Counted from the first letter of the stretch, positions 36,130 through 46,131 are shown. The stretch is 64,000 nt of DNA from GCA-2737725 sp033763995 (GCA_033763995.1 JANRJL010000009.1:1-64000); one strand, 5' to 3'. Program-made: numbers and translations. Notes: generated by a model not told the origin, from the sequence alone.

Positions 36130-36452
36130 TTCTCGCCCATAACCTTGCGCGCGGCAAGGGCTTGAAGTTCTTCCAGCTTGTAGCGCAGTTCCTTATCGGA
36201 AATGACGACGTTGCGGCCGTCAAGGTCGCGCCGGACTTTGGCCATCAAATCGTCGTCCCCCGGTTTGTCGAGATTGGCGACGACGACGTCCTTGGCGTAT
36301 TGATCCGCCGAAGCGCCCGTCAGACCCAATTTTTCGGCCAGCCAGTGCCCGAAAAGTTTGTCCCGCACGGCATTAACCTTGAATTGCAATTCTTGATCGA
36401 GCTGGAATTTGCGCTCGAATCCTTTCTCACGTTCTTGAAATGTATCGCTCAT
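36126..36452 (-). CDS. DUF1476 protein, ATP synthase zeta inhibitor family
   Basis: 108 residues from the ATG with GAGGAAAG upstream; a 26-residue in-frame extension is discarded. The N terminus MSDTFQEREKGFERKFQLDQELQFKV (cited in part) and LGLTGASADQYAKDVVVANLDKPGDDDLMAKV follow the pattern of the Paracoccus zeta subunit, which blocks reverse rotation of F1Fo-ATPase by inserting its N-terminal helix. Located near purB/purC as in many alphaproteobacteria. Its stop codon TAG belongs to the CTAG end of repeat D. Confidence 0.88.
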   Translation of the reverse strand: MSDTFQEREKGFERKFQLDQELQFKVNAVRDKLFGHWLAEKLGLTGASADQYAKDVVVANLDKPGDDDLMAKVRRDLDGRNVVISDKELRYKLEELQALAARKVMGEN

Positions 36453-36597
36453 CTTTCCTCTTTTTGACCGGCAAATTGACCCGCCCGGCTGGCGGCGCCA
36501 CCTATTACAGATAGTGCTCTTGGCGCGCAACCAACAGCTTCATTTCATGTCTCAAGGGCCATTGACGGATTCGTGACTGTGCCCAAATCTGCGGTCT

Positions 36598-37359
36598 ATG
36601 TGCACCTTGGTCCTTCTGCGCCGCCCGAAACATGCGTGGCCTCTGATCCTCGCCGCCAATCGCGACGAGATGCTGAGCCGCCCCTGGAAACCCCCGGCGC
36701 GGCATTGGCCTGACCGCCCGGAGGTGGTCGCCGGACGCGACGAATTGGCCGGCGGCACCTGGATGGGCCTCAACGACACGGGCGTCGTCGCCTGCATCCT
36801 CAACCGGCACGGAAGTTTGGGCCCGCAGGCGGGCAAGCGCAGCCGGGGCGAATTGGTGCTCGAAGCCCTCGACCACGCCGATGCCGACGCCGCCGCCGGC
36901 GCCATGGCCGATCTCGACGCCAGGGCTTACCGGTCGTTCAACATGGTCATTGCCGACAATCGCGATGCCTGGTGGCTGGCCTTGCGCGAGGGCGCCAACC
37001 GGATATCGCTGGCGCGCATTCCCGATGGCCTGTCGATGTTCACGGCGCGCGAGCGCAACGACCCCGCCGACCGGCGCATCGCGAAATTTCTGCCGCAATT
37101 TATGTCGGCAGCAGCGCCTGAGCCCGACGCCAATGACTGGGCGGCCTGGGCGAAACTCATGGGCGCCACCGACGGCGCCAACTCGCCCCACGACGCCATG
37201 AGCTTCAAGACCGAGAGCGGCTTCGGCACGTCCTCATCGTCGCTGCTGGCCCTGCCCTGCGTCGATGCCGCGTTCCGGCACAAGAAACGGCCCGTGTGGT
37301 TGTTCGCCGCAGGCGCGCCCGATTCTGCGATGTTTGAGCCCTTGACCTTGGCCGTTTAG
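36598..37359 (+). CDS. NRDE (TANGO2-like) family protein
   Basis: 253 residues. N terminus MCTLVLLRRPKHAWPLILAANRDE contains the family signature (Cys2 and ANRDE), followed by GGTWMGLNDTGVVACILNR; the protein resembles an Ntn-type fold with Cys2 as possible nucleophile. TANGO2 is implicated in heme and lipid handling in animals; the bacterial role is not established. Divergent from the DUF1476 gene; followed at 30 bases by a toxin-antitoxin-like pair. Confidence 0.85.
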   Translation: MCTLVLLRRPKHAWPLILAANRDEMLSRPWKPPARHWPDRPEVVAGRDELAGGTWMGLNDTGVVACILNRHGSLGPQAGKRSRGELVLEALDHADADAAAGAMADLDARAYRSFNMVIADNRDAWWLALREGANRISLARIPDGLSMFTARERNDPADRRIAKFLPQFMSAAAPEPDANDWAAWAKLMGATDGANSPHDAMSFKTESGFGTSSSSLLALPCVDAAFRHKKRPVWLFAAGAPDSAMFEPLTLAV

Positions 37360-37389
37360 GGCCGCGCGCAAGTGTGGTATGATTAATCT

Positions 37390-37608
37390 ATGACGCCCAA
37401 GACTTCGCCCCAGAGTGATAATCCCGGCCTCGCCGAGGAAGAGCAGGACTTCGACTTGACGCCGGAGCAACTGGCCGAGCTCAACCGCCGCCAGCGGGAG
37501 AACAAGGACCCTGGGTTTGGCTGCGACGGCGATGAAGTCGCGGCATGGATCAAGAGTTGGGGGACGCCAAACGAACTTCCACCGCCCAAGCCACGCAAGA
37601 TTTTCTGA
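37390..37608 (+). CDS. Putative antitoxin partner of ParE-like toxin
   Basis: 72 residues, strongly acidic in the middle (EEEQDFDLTPEQLAELNRR) with a basic Pro/Lys C terminus. I do not recognise a DNA-binding fold with certainty, but size, acidity and position 24 bases before a ParE-family gene fit an antitoxin. The ATG lies just after an AT-rich stretch (GTATGATTAATCTATG) that could be the promoter or operator. Confidence 0.6.
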   Translation: MTPKTSPQSDNPGLAEEEQDFDLTPEQLAELNRRQRENKDPGFGCDGDEVAAWIKSWGTPNELPPPKPRKIF

Positions 37609-37632
37609 AGTCCAAGCGACGGCTTGCGCGTC

Positions 37633-37929
37633 ATGGATGTGGTGTTCTCTCCCGAGGCGATACGGGATTTATCCTCGATTGAAGATTGGCTACGCCAGCC
37701 CGGCGCCGGAAAAGCAGCAGCCGCGCGGTTGGCGCACATCAGGCAAGCGATCAGGGATCTTTCGCAGTTTGCCGAGGTCTGGCCTCGCGTTGGCGGCGCT
37801 GAGAACCGCGATAGCCGCAAGCGTGTCGCGGCGGGGCATGTCATTATCTATCGGATTATCGAGAAGCCGGCAGGGCTGCGCTTTGTTGTCGTCGATGCGG
37901 TGTTTGCACCTGGCCGTCTCCACGGTTAA
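37633..37929 (+). CDS. RelE/ParE-family toxin
   Basis: 98 residues with the family pattern: VVFSPEAIRDLSSIEDWL at the N terminus, RLAHIRQAIRDLSQF and WPRVGG in the middle, and RVAAGHVIIYRIIE followed by VVDAVFAPG at the end. ParE members poison gyrase and RelE members cleave mRNA; the WPRVG and R..Y pattern suggests the ParE side, not proven. ATG 37633 is preferred to an upstream TTG. The pair is inserted between the NRDE gene and purC. Confidence 0.8.
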   Translation: MDVVFSPEAIRDLSSIEDWLRQPGAGKAAAARLAHIRQAIRDLSQFAEVWPRVGGAENRDSRKRVAAGHVIIYRIIEKPAGLRFVVVDAVFAPGRLHG

Positions 37930-38143
37930 GGACCTGTCTCGATTCCTTTCGCTTCGGGCTTTACGGTCTTCGGTCGGGCCTGTGGATAAATCGCAGTAAC
38001 GCTGGAAATCCGCGCGCCCGGCGTCGCGGTTTGGGCGTGTTGTCGCCCCCCACACCACCTGCTATAGGAGCCCTCCGAGCGGTGCTTTCGGCGCCGCTGC
38101 GGCGCCGATATCGGTCGAATTTGAAGTACGGAAAAGCCCCGCC

Positions 38144-38911
38144 ATGGCGCGACGCAAGCAAATCTACGAAGGCAAAGCCAAGATTCTGTTCGAGGGCCCC
38201 GAGCCGGGCACGCTCGTGCAGTACTTCAAGGACGACGCGACCGCGTTCAACAACCAAAAGAAGGGCACGATCACCGGCAAGGGCGTGCTCAACAACCGCA
38301 TCTCGGAATACCTGATGCAACGCCTGGAAGAAGTGGGCATCCCCACCCATTTCGTGCGCCGCCTCAACATGCGCGAGCAGTTGGTCAAGCAGGTCGAGAT
38401 TATCCCGGTCGAAGTCGTGGTGCGCAACATCGCCGCCGGTTCGATCTCGAAGAAATTCGCCATCGACGAGGGCACGCGCCTGCCGCGCTCCATCGTCGAG
38501 TATTATTACAAGAACGATCAGTTGGGCGACCCGATGGTGTCGGAAGAGCACATCACCGGCTTCGGCTGGGCGTCGATCCATGAGATCGATGAAATGCTCA
38601 ACATGTCATTGCGCATCAACGATTTCCTCACCGGGCTGTTCCTCGGCATCGGCATCAAGTTGGTGGACTTCAAGGTCGAGTACGGCCGCCTGTTCCACGA
38701 CAACGGCGACATGCAGATCGTGCTGGCCGATGAGATCTCGCCGGATAACTGCCGCCTGTGGGACGTGAAGACCAACGAGAAAATGGACAAGGACCGCTTC
38801 CGCCGCGACATGGGCAAGATCGAGGAAGCCTACCAAGAGGTGGCGCGCCGGTTGGGCATATTGCCCGAAAGCGGACCCACGGACGTCAAAGGTCCGGCGA
38901 CGATGCAATGA
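38144..38911 (+). CDS. purC: Phosphoribosylaminoimidazole-succinocarboxamide synthase
   Basis: Condenses CAIR with aspartate to SAICAR. 255 residues. Signatures: IYEGKAKILFEG at the N terminus, DDATAFNNQKKGTITGKG, PVEVVVRNIAAGSISKKFAIDEG, and VLADEISPDNCRLWD. First gene of the purC-purS-purQ-purL operon; 214 bases upstream are non-coding and presumably hold the promoter. Confidence 0.97.
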   Translation: MARRKQIYEGKAKILFEGPEPGTLVQYFKDDATAFNNQKKGTITGKGVLNNRISEYLMQRLEEVGIPTHFVRRLNMREQLVKQVEIIPVEVVVRNIAAGSISKKFAIDEGTRLPRSIVEYYYKNDQLGDPMVSEEHITGFGWASIHEIDEMLNMSLRINDFLTGLFLGIGIKLVDFKVEYGRLFHDNGDMQIVLADEISPDNCRLWDVKTNEKMDKDRFRRDMGKIEEAYQEVARRLGILPESGPTDVKGPATMQ

Positions 38912-38962
38912 TGACGACAATCCCCGGCCGAAATCCGGGGATTGAAATTTGGGAGAGCGACA

Positions 38963-39205
38963 TTGAAGGCGAAAGTTCACATCACCCTCAAATCGGGCGT
39001 CCTGGACCCCCAAGGCAAGGCCGTGGAGCACGCGCTCGTCGGGCTCGGCTTCAAGGACGTCACCGACGTCCGCCAGGGCAAGTACATCGAGCTGAAGCTG
39101 AAAACCAAGGACAAGAAGAAAGCCAAGGCCGAGGTCGAGAAAATGTGCAAGTCGCTGCTGGCCAACACGGTGATCGAGAATTACTCGGTCGAATTGGCGG
39201 ACTGA
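38963..39205 (+). CDS. purS: Phosphoribosylformylglycinamidine synthase subunit PurS
   Basis: 80-residue small subunit that joins PurL and PurQ in the three-part FGAM synthase. Sequence KAKVHITLKSGVLDPQGKAVEHAL (core VLDPQGKAVEHAL) is diagnostic, ending IENYSVEL. Start is a TTG with GGGAGA seven bases upstream; another TTG 21 bases earlier lacks spacing for a ribosome site. A TTG start on the scaffold subunit may lower its yield (inference). Confidence 0.93.
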   Translation: MKAKVHITLKSGVLDPQGKAVEHALVGLGFKDVTDVRQGKYIELKLKTKDKKKAKAEVEKMCKSLLANTVIENYSVELAD

Positions 39206-39220
39206 GGGCGCGGCACCAAG

Positions 39221-39906
39221 ATGAAAGCAGCCGTCATCGTTTTCCCCGGCTCCAACTGCGATCGCGACGTCGCGGTCGCCCTGGAGCAGAGCATCGGTCA
39301 ACCGCCCGCCATGATCTGGCACCGCGAGTCCGCGTTGCCCAAGTTGGACCTGATCGTCGTGCCCGGCGGGTTTTCCTACGGCGACTATTTGCGCTGCGGC
39401 GCCATGGGCGCGCAATCACCGGTCATGGCCGAGGTCAAGCGCCGCGCCGCCAAGGGCGTGCCGGTCATCGGCATCTGCAACGGCTTTCAGATTCTCACCG
39501 AGGCGGGATTGTTGCCCGGCGTTCTGATGCGCAACCGCGATCTCAAGTTCATCTGCGCCGACGTTCACATGAAAGTCGAGCAAACCAAGAGCGCCTTCAC
39601 GGCGAAGTACAAGAAGGGCGAAGTGATCACCTTCCACATCGCGCATAACGAGGGCAATTACTTCGCCGATTCAAAGACCCTGAAGCAGATCGAAGACCGC
39701 GGCCAAGTGGCGTTTCGCTACTGCGAGCCCGACGGCAAGGTCTCGGCCAAGGGCAATCCCAACGGCGCGAAGAACAACATCGCGGGCATTTTCAATCCCA
39801 AGCGCAACGTCCTGGGCCTGATGCCGCACCCGGAGCGCATGTCCGACCCGCTGCTGGGCTGCATCGACGGCCGGCGGTTGTTCGATGGCTTGGTGGAGGC
39901 CGTGGC

Positions 39907-39910
<4 letters not shown>
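39221..39910 (+). CDS. purQ: Phosphoribosylformylglycinamidine synthase subunit PurQ (glutaminase)
   Basis: 229 residues, class I glutamine amidotransferase that supplies ammonia to PurL. FPGSNCDRDVA near the start, nucleophile Cys in GICNGFQILTEAG, and the His-Glu pair in GLMPHPERMSDPL. Its TGA overlaps the GTG start of purL (GTGA), a sign of translational coupling. Confidence 0.96.
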
Positions 39911-42111
<2,201 letters not shown>

Positions 42112-42113
42112 TT

Positions 42114-42163
42114 TTGGTCGCATTTCCCACGCCAACCGGTTCCCACTTGTCGGGGAAATGCTC
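42114..42163 (+). repeat. TTGGTCGC palindromic repeat, short form (purL-bolA)
   Basis: TTGGTCGCATTTCCC pairs at its core with GGGGAAATGC near the other end; the inner part is CCAACCGGTTCCCACTTG, which differs from other copies in that ACCGGT is self-complementary. It starts two bases after the purL stop and ends 15 bases before the bolA ATG, placed so that it could attenuate transcription between the genes. Confidence 0.8.
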
Positions 42164-42177
42164 GAGGAGACACCACC

Positions 42178-42411
42178 ATGGCCATGAGCGCCGCCGAAAT
42201 CGAGACCATGATCAGGGAGGCGTTCCCCGACGCCCAGGTGACCATCGAGGACTTGCGCGGCGACGGCGACCATTACGCCGCCACGGTCGTCTCGGCGGCC
42301 TTCAAGGGCAAGAACCGCGTCCAGCAGCACCAAATGGTCTATGCCGCGCTCAAGGGCAAGATGGGCGGCCAACTTCACGCGCTCGCGCTGCAAACCAGCG
42401 CGCCGACTTAA
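42178..42411 (+). CDS. bolA: BolA family protein
   Basis: 77 residues. IETMIREAFPDAQVTIEDLRGDGDHY and FKGKNRVQQHQMVYAALKGKMGGQLHALAL (cores cited) carry the BolA fold with the conserved His in the QHQMVY region. BolA proteins bind a [2Fe-2S] cluster with monothiol glutaredoxins, and grxD lies 87 bases downstream. GAGGAGA precedes the ATG. Confidence 0.94.
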   Translation: MAMSAAEIETMIREAFPDAQVTIEDLRGDGDHYAATVVSAAFKGKNRVQQHQMVYAALKGKMGGQLHALALQTSAPT

Positions 42412-42498
42412 TCCTCCGTCTTTGTATTGCGCCCGCTTGTCGGCTAGACTGAGCCATCCCATATCTCCGTCAGGACATTTTGCAGGAAAGACACCGCC

Positions 42499-42834
42499 AT
42501 GACCGACAACCCGGCCATCGAGCAGATCAAGAAGGACATCGCCGACAACGACGTGGTGCTGTTCATGAAGGGCACGCCCATGTTTCCGCAGTGCGGCTTC
42601 TCGGCCGCCGTGGTGCAGGTGTTGAGCCACTTCGGCGTCAAGTTCAAGGGCGTCAACGTGCTGGCCGACGACGACGTGCGCAACGGCATCAAGGAATTCA
42701 CCAACTGGCCGACGATTCCCCAACTTTACGTCAAGGGCGAGTTCGTCGGCGGCTGCGACATCGTGCGCGAGATGGCGCAGTCGGGTGAACTCGAGCAGCT
42801 GTTCAAGGACAAGCAGGTCGCCAAGGCGGCGTAG
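42499..42834 (+). CDS. grxD: Monothiol glutaredoxin, Grx4 family
   Basis: 111 residues, Fe-S cluster carrier that works with BolA. CGFS active site in PMFPQCGFSAAVVQVL, cis-Pro region NWPTIPQLYVKGEFVGGCDI. AGGAAAG precedes the ATG. The purL-bolA-grxD order is common in alphaproteobacteria. A strong hairpin terminator follows the stop by six bases. Confidence 0.95.
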   Translation: MTDNPAIEQIKKDIADNDVVLFMKGTPMFPQCGFSAAVVQVLSHFGVKFKGVNVLADDDVRNGIKEFTNWPTIPQLYVKGEFVGGCDIVREMAQSGELEQLFKDKQVAKAA

Positions 42835-42840
42835 AACCGA

Positions 42841-42868
42841 GGGGCCCAATTTGGGCCCCTTCGATTTT
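42841..42868 (+). terminator. Rho-independent terminator after grxD
   Basis: GGGGCCCAA-T-TTGGGCCCC, a perfect nine-pair stem, followed by TTCGATTTTG. The stem is strong, the T tract interrupted. It separates the pur/bolA/grxD transcript from the toxin-antitoxin pair. Confidence 0.8.
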
Positions 42869-42893
42869 GAGCCTTTGCGCGAACCATCGAATC

Positions 42894-42923
42894 CGTGTAT
42901 TATAACATTAGTTATAACGCACG
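42894..42923. promoter_or_regulatory. Palindromic operator at the AbrB-Doc promoter
   Basis: CGTG-TA-TTATAAC-ATTA-GTTATAA-CG-CACG is symmetric over 30 bases: seven-base arms TTATAAC/GTTATAA plus outer CGTG/CACG. It ends 16 bases before the antitoxin ATG and the TATAAC/TATAA boxes resemble -10 elements, so binding there would block the promoter. Expected for an autorepressing AbrB-type antitoxin, alone or with the toxin. Confidence 0.7.
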
Positions 42924-42939
42924 GAACGGAGCAGGCGCC

Positions 42940-43164
42940 ATGGTTGCCCTCAAACTCACCGCCATCGGCAATTCCACCGGGGTCATCCTGCCGAAAGAAG
43001 TGCTCGAGCAACTGGACGTCAAGAAGGGCGATACGATCTTTCTGACCAAATCGCCCGACGGGTTTCGCCTCACGCCTTATAGCTCGGAATTTGACGAGCA
43101 GATGAAAGTCGCCCGACGGGTCATGAAAAAACACAGGGCCGTTCTGCGCGAACTGGCCAAATGA
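42940..43164 (+). CDS. AbrB/MazE-type antitoxin
   Basis: 74 residues. Swapped-hairpin AbrB domain: LKLTAIGNSTGVILPKEVLEQLDVKKGDTIFL (core GNSTGVILPKEVL), followed by a basic C-terminal tail that would wrap the toxin. A 15-residue upstream extension would start inside the operator and is rejected; GGAG lies at good distance from the chosen ATG. Its stop overlaps the toxin start (ATGA). Confidence 0.88.
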   Translation: MVALKLTAIGNSTGVILPKEVLEQLDVKKGDTIFLTKSPDGFRLTPYSSEFDEQMKVARRVMKKHRAVLRELAK

Positions 43165-43553
43165 GCGGCTGGATCTGGGTTGACGGGGCCATCGTGCTGG
43201 CCATTCACGAAGAGCAACTCGCCGAACACGGCGGATTGGCCGGGACGCGCGATGAAGGAATGCTGGCGTCGGCATTAATGCGGCCACGGAATCTTGAAGG
43301 CTATGGCGATCCCGACCTTTATGATCTTGCAGCGGCCTACGCATTTGGAATTGCTCGCAACCATCCTTTCATTGACGGAAATAAGAGAACCGCATTCGCC
43401 GTGGCCATCACGTTCCTGGAACTGAATGGCTTCGAGCTTGAGATTGACGACGCGGCGCAGGTTCTCACCATGCTCGGCCTCGCCGCGGGGTCCGTGTCGG
43501 AGCCCGATTTTGCGGCATGGCTGCGCGCGCACTGCCGCAAACGCCAACCTTAG
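43161..43553 (+). CDS. doc: Doc-type toxin, Fic/DOC fold
   Basis: 130 residues. Motif NHPFIDGNKRTAF fits HxFx(D/E)GNKR of Fic/Doc proteins; Doc phosphorylates elongation factor Tu, whereas Fic proteins AMPylate. N-terminal IVLAIHEEQLAEHGG and DLAAAYAFGIARNHPF match Doc of phage P1 and its relatives. Coupled to an AbrB-type antitoxin rather than Phd. Convergent and four bases overlapping with the amidohydrolase gene end. Confidence 0.9.
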   Translation: MSGWIWVDGAIVLAIHEEQLAEHGGLAGTRDEGMLASALMRPRNLEGYGDPDLYDLAAAYAFGIARNHPFIDGNKRTAFAVAITFLELNGFELEIDDAAQVLTMLGLAAGSVSEPDFAAWLRAHCRKRQP

Positions 43554-45151
43554 CGATCTCGCGGTTTGGTGAACCAATCCTCCTTCGCCAGTTGATCCCA
43601 AATCTTTCGCACCACCTGCCCGCCCGCGGCTTTTACTTTCGCTTCGTCAGCCACGGCGAGTTGGCCGTCGAACACCTGCACGCGGCCTTGGGTCAGCACG
43701 TGGCGCACCATCATGCCGTTGGCATAGAGCAAGTTGTGCATCGGCTCGGGCGGCAGCGCGCCTGAGCCCACCAACAGCCCGCTCACATCGACGGTGGTGA
43801 TGTCGGCCTTGGTGCCGACTTTGATGCGCCCCAAGTCGGGCCGGCGCAGGCCCGTGGCCGCCACCCGCGTGGCGCCGTCGACCGCGTCCCAGATGGTGGG
43901 CGATTTCATCGGCACGGCGCTGGTGCGGTTCAAGTGACGATAGCGGTTCTTGCCGTAGAGCGCCGCCAACTTCAAATTCTCGAGATAGTCGTTGGAGTGC
44001 GTGTCGATGCCGATGTTGACGGCCACGCCCGCGCCCAGCGCCTCGGGGTAGGGCTGCGAGCCGCCGCCCGCGCCACCGCCCGAGGGGCAGTGCGCATACA
44101 CCGCGCCGTGCTTCGCCAAGATCGGTCCGTCCACGGCCCAATCGACGCCGCTCATGTGCGCGCCGAACACCGGCTGATCGAGCATGCCCAAACTTTCGAG
44201 CCACGCCACCGGCGTCATTTTCCATAGCCGCTTGACCGTTTCGGTCTCGCCGCGCGATTGCGCCAGGTGAATGTGCAAGCCCGTGCCCAACTCGGCGCAG
44301 GCGCGTTGCATGGCCAGCATCGTCTTGTCGGTGTGGGTATCGGTGCCGTGGACCGACATCATGGGCATGATGAGGCCGTCGGCCGCGCCCATGTGCTTCT
44401 TGCCGAAAGCGAGGCTTTGGCCGATTTCCTTGATCGTGTCGGCTTCCGAGGCGAACAGCGGCGCGTCGTCCTTGCGGAACCACAACTCAAACAGCCGCGT
44501 GGTGTTGGGAATCATGTGGCCCGGAAAGCCGCGCACGCCCCAGGCCTTGGCGAGCCGCACGTAGCTTTCGGCCTGGCGCAGCGTGAGGCTCATCTCGACG
44601 TGCGTCGTGCTGCCCGAGCGCAGCAACTCGGCGAGGTTGAGCGCGGTCAGCGCGTCTTGCTCGTCGTCCGACAGCGCCTCCACCAGTTGCAGCGGCACGC
44701 GGTAGGACCGGCCGGACTCGATGAGCCCGCGTGTGGGCGTGGCCGAGCAGCAGTGTGTGTGGCCCGAGATGAAGCCCGGCAGTACGATGTGCTCGCGCGC
44801 GTCGAGCTTGGCGAAGCGGCCCTTGATGGGATTGGTGGAGATGTCCTCGATCACGCCGTCGCGGACCAAAATATTCGCGTTGCGCACCAACTCCAGCTTG
44901 CCGTCTTTCTCGGTGAGCGCCCAGCCCGCTTCGATCACCAACGGACCTTCGGGCACGCGCGGCACGGCTGCCTGGGCGGGCTTCAGACCCGCGAGGGTCA
45001 TGGCCAGAACCGGCGCGGCAGCGACCGTGCGCAATAACGAACGCCGCGTGGGCGCTGGGTTTTCATCCTCGGCGGCGGCGCAGATGAAGCACGAGCCATG
45101 ATAAGCCGCGTCGGCCCGGTCATGTGTGCAGCCGCGATGTGACAGTGTCAT
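43550..45151 (-). CDS. Tat-exported amidohydrolase (TRZ/ATZ, guanine deaminase-like)
   Basis: 533 residues with ATG at 45151 preceded by GGGGAGCGACGC. Metal-dependent hydrolase: GHTHCCSATPTRGL supplies the HxH pair, LHIHLAQSRGETETV the third His, VFGAHMSGVDW the fourth and INIGIDTHSNDY (VNIGIDTHSND) the Asp. The family hydrolyses amidine or amide bonds on rings. A Tat signal RRSLLRTVAAAPVLAMTLAG starts unusually late (about residue 37), after a Cys/His-rich stretch CTHDRADAAYHGSCFIC. Substrate unknown. Confidence 0.85.
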   Translation of the reverse strand: MTLSHRGCTHDRADAAYHGSCFICAAAEDENPAPTRRSLLRTVAAAPVLAMTLAGLKPAQAAVPRVPEGPLVIEAGWALTEKDGKLELVRNANILVRDGVIEDISTNPIKGRFAKLDAREHIVLPGFISGHTHCCSATPTRGLIESGRSYRVPLQLVEALSDDEQDALTALNLAELLRSGSTTHVEMSLTLRQAESYVRLAKAWGVRGFPGHMIPNTTRLFELWFRKDDAPLFASEADTIKEIGQSLAFGKKHMGAADGLIMPMMSVHGTDTHTDKTMLAMQRACAELGTGLHIHLAQSRGETETVKRLWKMTPVAWLESLGMLDQPVFGAHMSGVDWAVDGPILAKHGAVYAHCPSGGGAGGGSQPYPEALGAGVAVNIGIDTHSNDYLENLKLAALYGKNRYRHLNRTSAVPMKSPTIWDAVDGATRVAATGLRRPDLGRIKVGTKADITTVDVSGLLVGSGALPPEPMHNLLYANGMMVRHVLTQGRVQVFDGQLAVADEAKVKAAGGQVVRKIWDQLAKEDWFTKPRDR

Positions 45152-45305
45152 GCGTCGCTCCCCTCTGTTGTGTTTGGCTCTGTCGGCGATCTTAGGGTCG
45201 CTCCGAGGCCCCCGCCAGGGTCGAAGCCCCGCGCAAGGGCAAGGAAACTCTGCTGTCGTCCTTGGGCCCCCGGGTTCGCGCGAAGCGCGACCCGAGGACA
45301 AGCTT

Positions 45306-45366
45306 GACCCGAGAATCCAGAGTTTTTTGGTTACGTCTCAAACAGAAACCTCTGGACCCTCGGGTC
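45306..45366. repeat. CCAGAG-type hairpin repeat
   Basis: GACCCGAG-AA-TCCAGAG pairs with CTCTGGA-CC-CTCGGGTC (15 pairs around a 2x2 internal mismatch) across a T-rich loop (GTTTTTTGG). A small hairpin, GGGTTCGCGCGAAGCGCGACCC, lies just before it. The arrangement resembles a second copy near 49.9 kb. It lies about 150 bases upstream of the amidohydrolase start. Confidence 0.65.
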
Positions 45367-45521
45367 ACGCACGAGGGTGACAATTGAGAGGTGTCTTGAG
45401 CCGAGTCAAAAGGCGATGAGTCCGAGTTTTCCCCATTCGGCACCCTCAACACTCCGCAAAACCCGCGCGCAAAATTTTTGCGTTGAGCCTGAAAATTGGC
45501 ACCAATTTGCGCGTAACGGTT

Positions 45522-45566
45522 GCCTGTTCCACCTGTTATTTCAGGGAGGATTCCAAAATAACAGGC
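45522..45566 (+). repeat. CCTGTTATTT palindromic element, copy 1
   Basis: GCCTGTTCCACCTGTTATTTC leads into a hairpin of CCTGTTATTT with AAATAACAGG and an AGGGAGGATTCC loop; the second copy near 57.9 kb shares this sequence with few changes. Preceded by GCGCAAATTGG-like AT-rich sequence. I see no coding role. Confidence 0.7.
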
Positions 45567-45609
45567 GGACTCGTGGCGCGAACGCCCGCGAATTTGGAAA
45601 ATTTTTCCA

Positions 45610-45743
45610 GAGCATTTCCCCGATCCTCCTTCGTTGCCGCGCAACTTCGGAGGACAAGCACCTGGACCTGCCGAAGCCTTGGCGCAGGCGGGGAAGTGGG
45701 AACCACTTGGCCCAAGGAAACAAGTCGGTGGAAATGCGACCAA
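45610..45743 (-). repeat. TTGGTCGC palindromic repeat, expanded copy
   Basis: On the minus strand it begins TTGGTCGCATTTCCACCG and ends CGGGGAAATGCTC, the two ends of the family, with the long-form segment CTTGTTTCCTTGG and an inner GGTTCCCACTT as in the purL-bolA copy. About 65 extra bases lie between inner stem and 3' end, including further small hairpins, so this copy is expanded or interrupted by another element. Confidence 0.65.
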
Positions 45744-45967
45744 ACAAGACGTGGATTGTGGGGGTTGTCGGACTTGTGGGGAAAACCCGAGAGCGACACG
45801 ACCGAGCCCCCGCGCCAGAAGGGCACCTCGCCGCCGCCGAAACTCAACGCTGGCCCGGCGGGGAATGTCGCGCGCCTGGGTCATGGACGAAGCATAGCAC
45901 AAACGGCGCGCAAACTGAATGCGGACGATGCGTTATCCCCACGACTCACGTCGCGGCGAACCAGCAA

Positions 45968-46050
45968 GATAAACAAGTCTGACTTGCTTTTTCTGTTCGA
46001 CCGAGCCGAGAGGCGATGACGAAAGAAAAACCAAGTCGGACTTGTTTATC
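45968..46050. repeat. Inverted-repeat doublet left of the DUF6119 gene
   Basis: Two 27-base arms, GATAAACAAGTC-T-GACTTG and its inverse (25 of 27 matching), around a 29-base spacer. Each arm is itself palindromic (CAAGTC-n-GACTTG). A related doublet lies on the other side of the gene. The last 81 bases before the gene stop show no other structure. Confidence 0.75.
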
Positions 46051-46131
46051 GACAGACGTTTCATCGGAGCCGAATGTGACGCACCCCAAACTCTTACTAA
46101 ACTCTCCAATCTATCACTGCTAGCCCTCCAA

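Noticed and set aside
45192..45902. Open frames in the repeat-rich gap near 45.2-45.9 kb
   Set aside because: They run through palindromic repeats, overlap on both strands, and lack ribosome sites or recognisable protein pattern.
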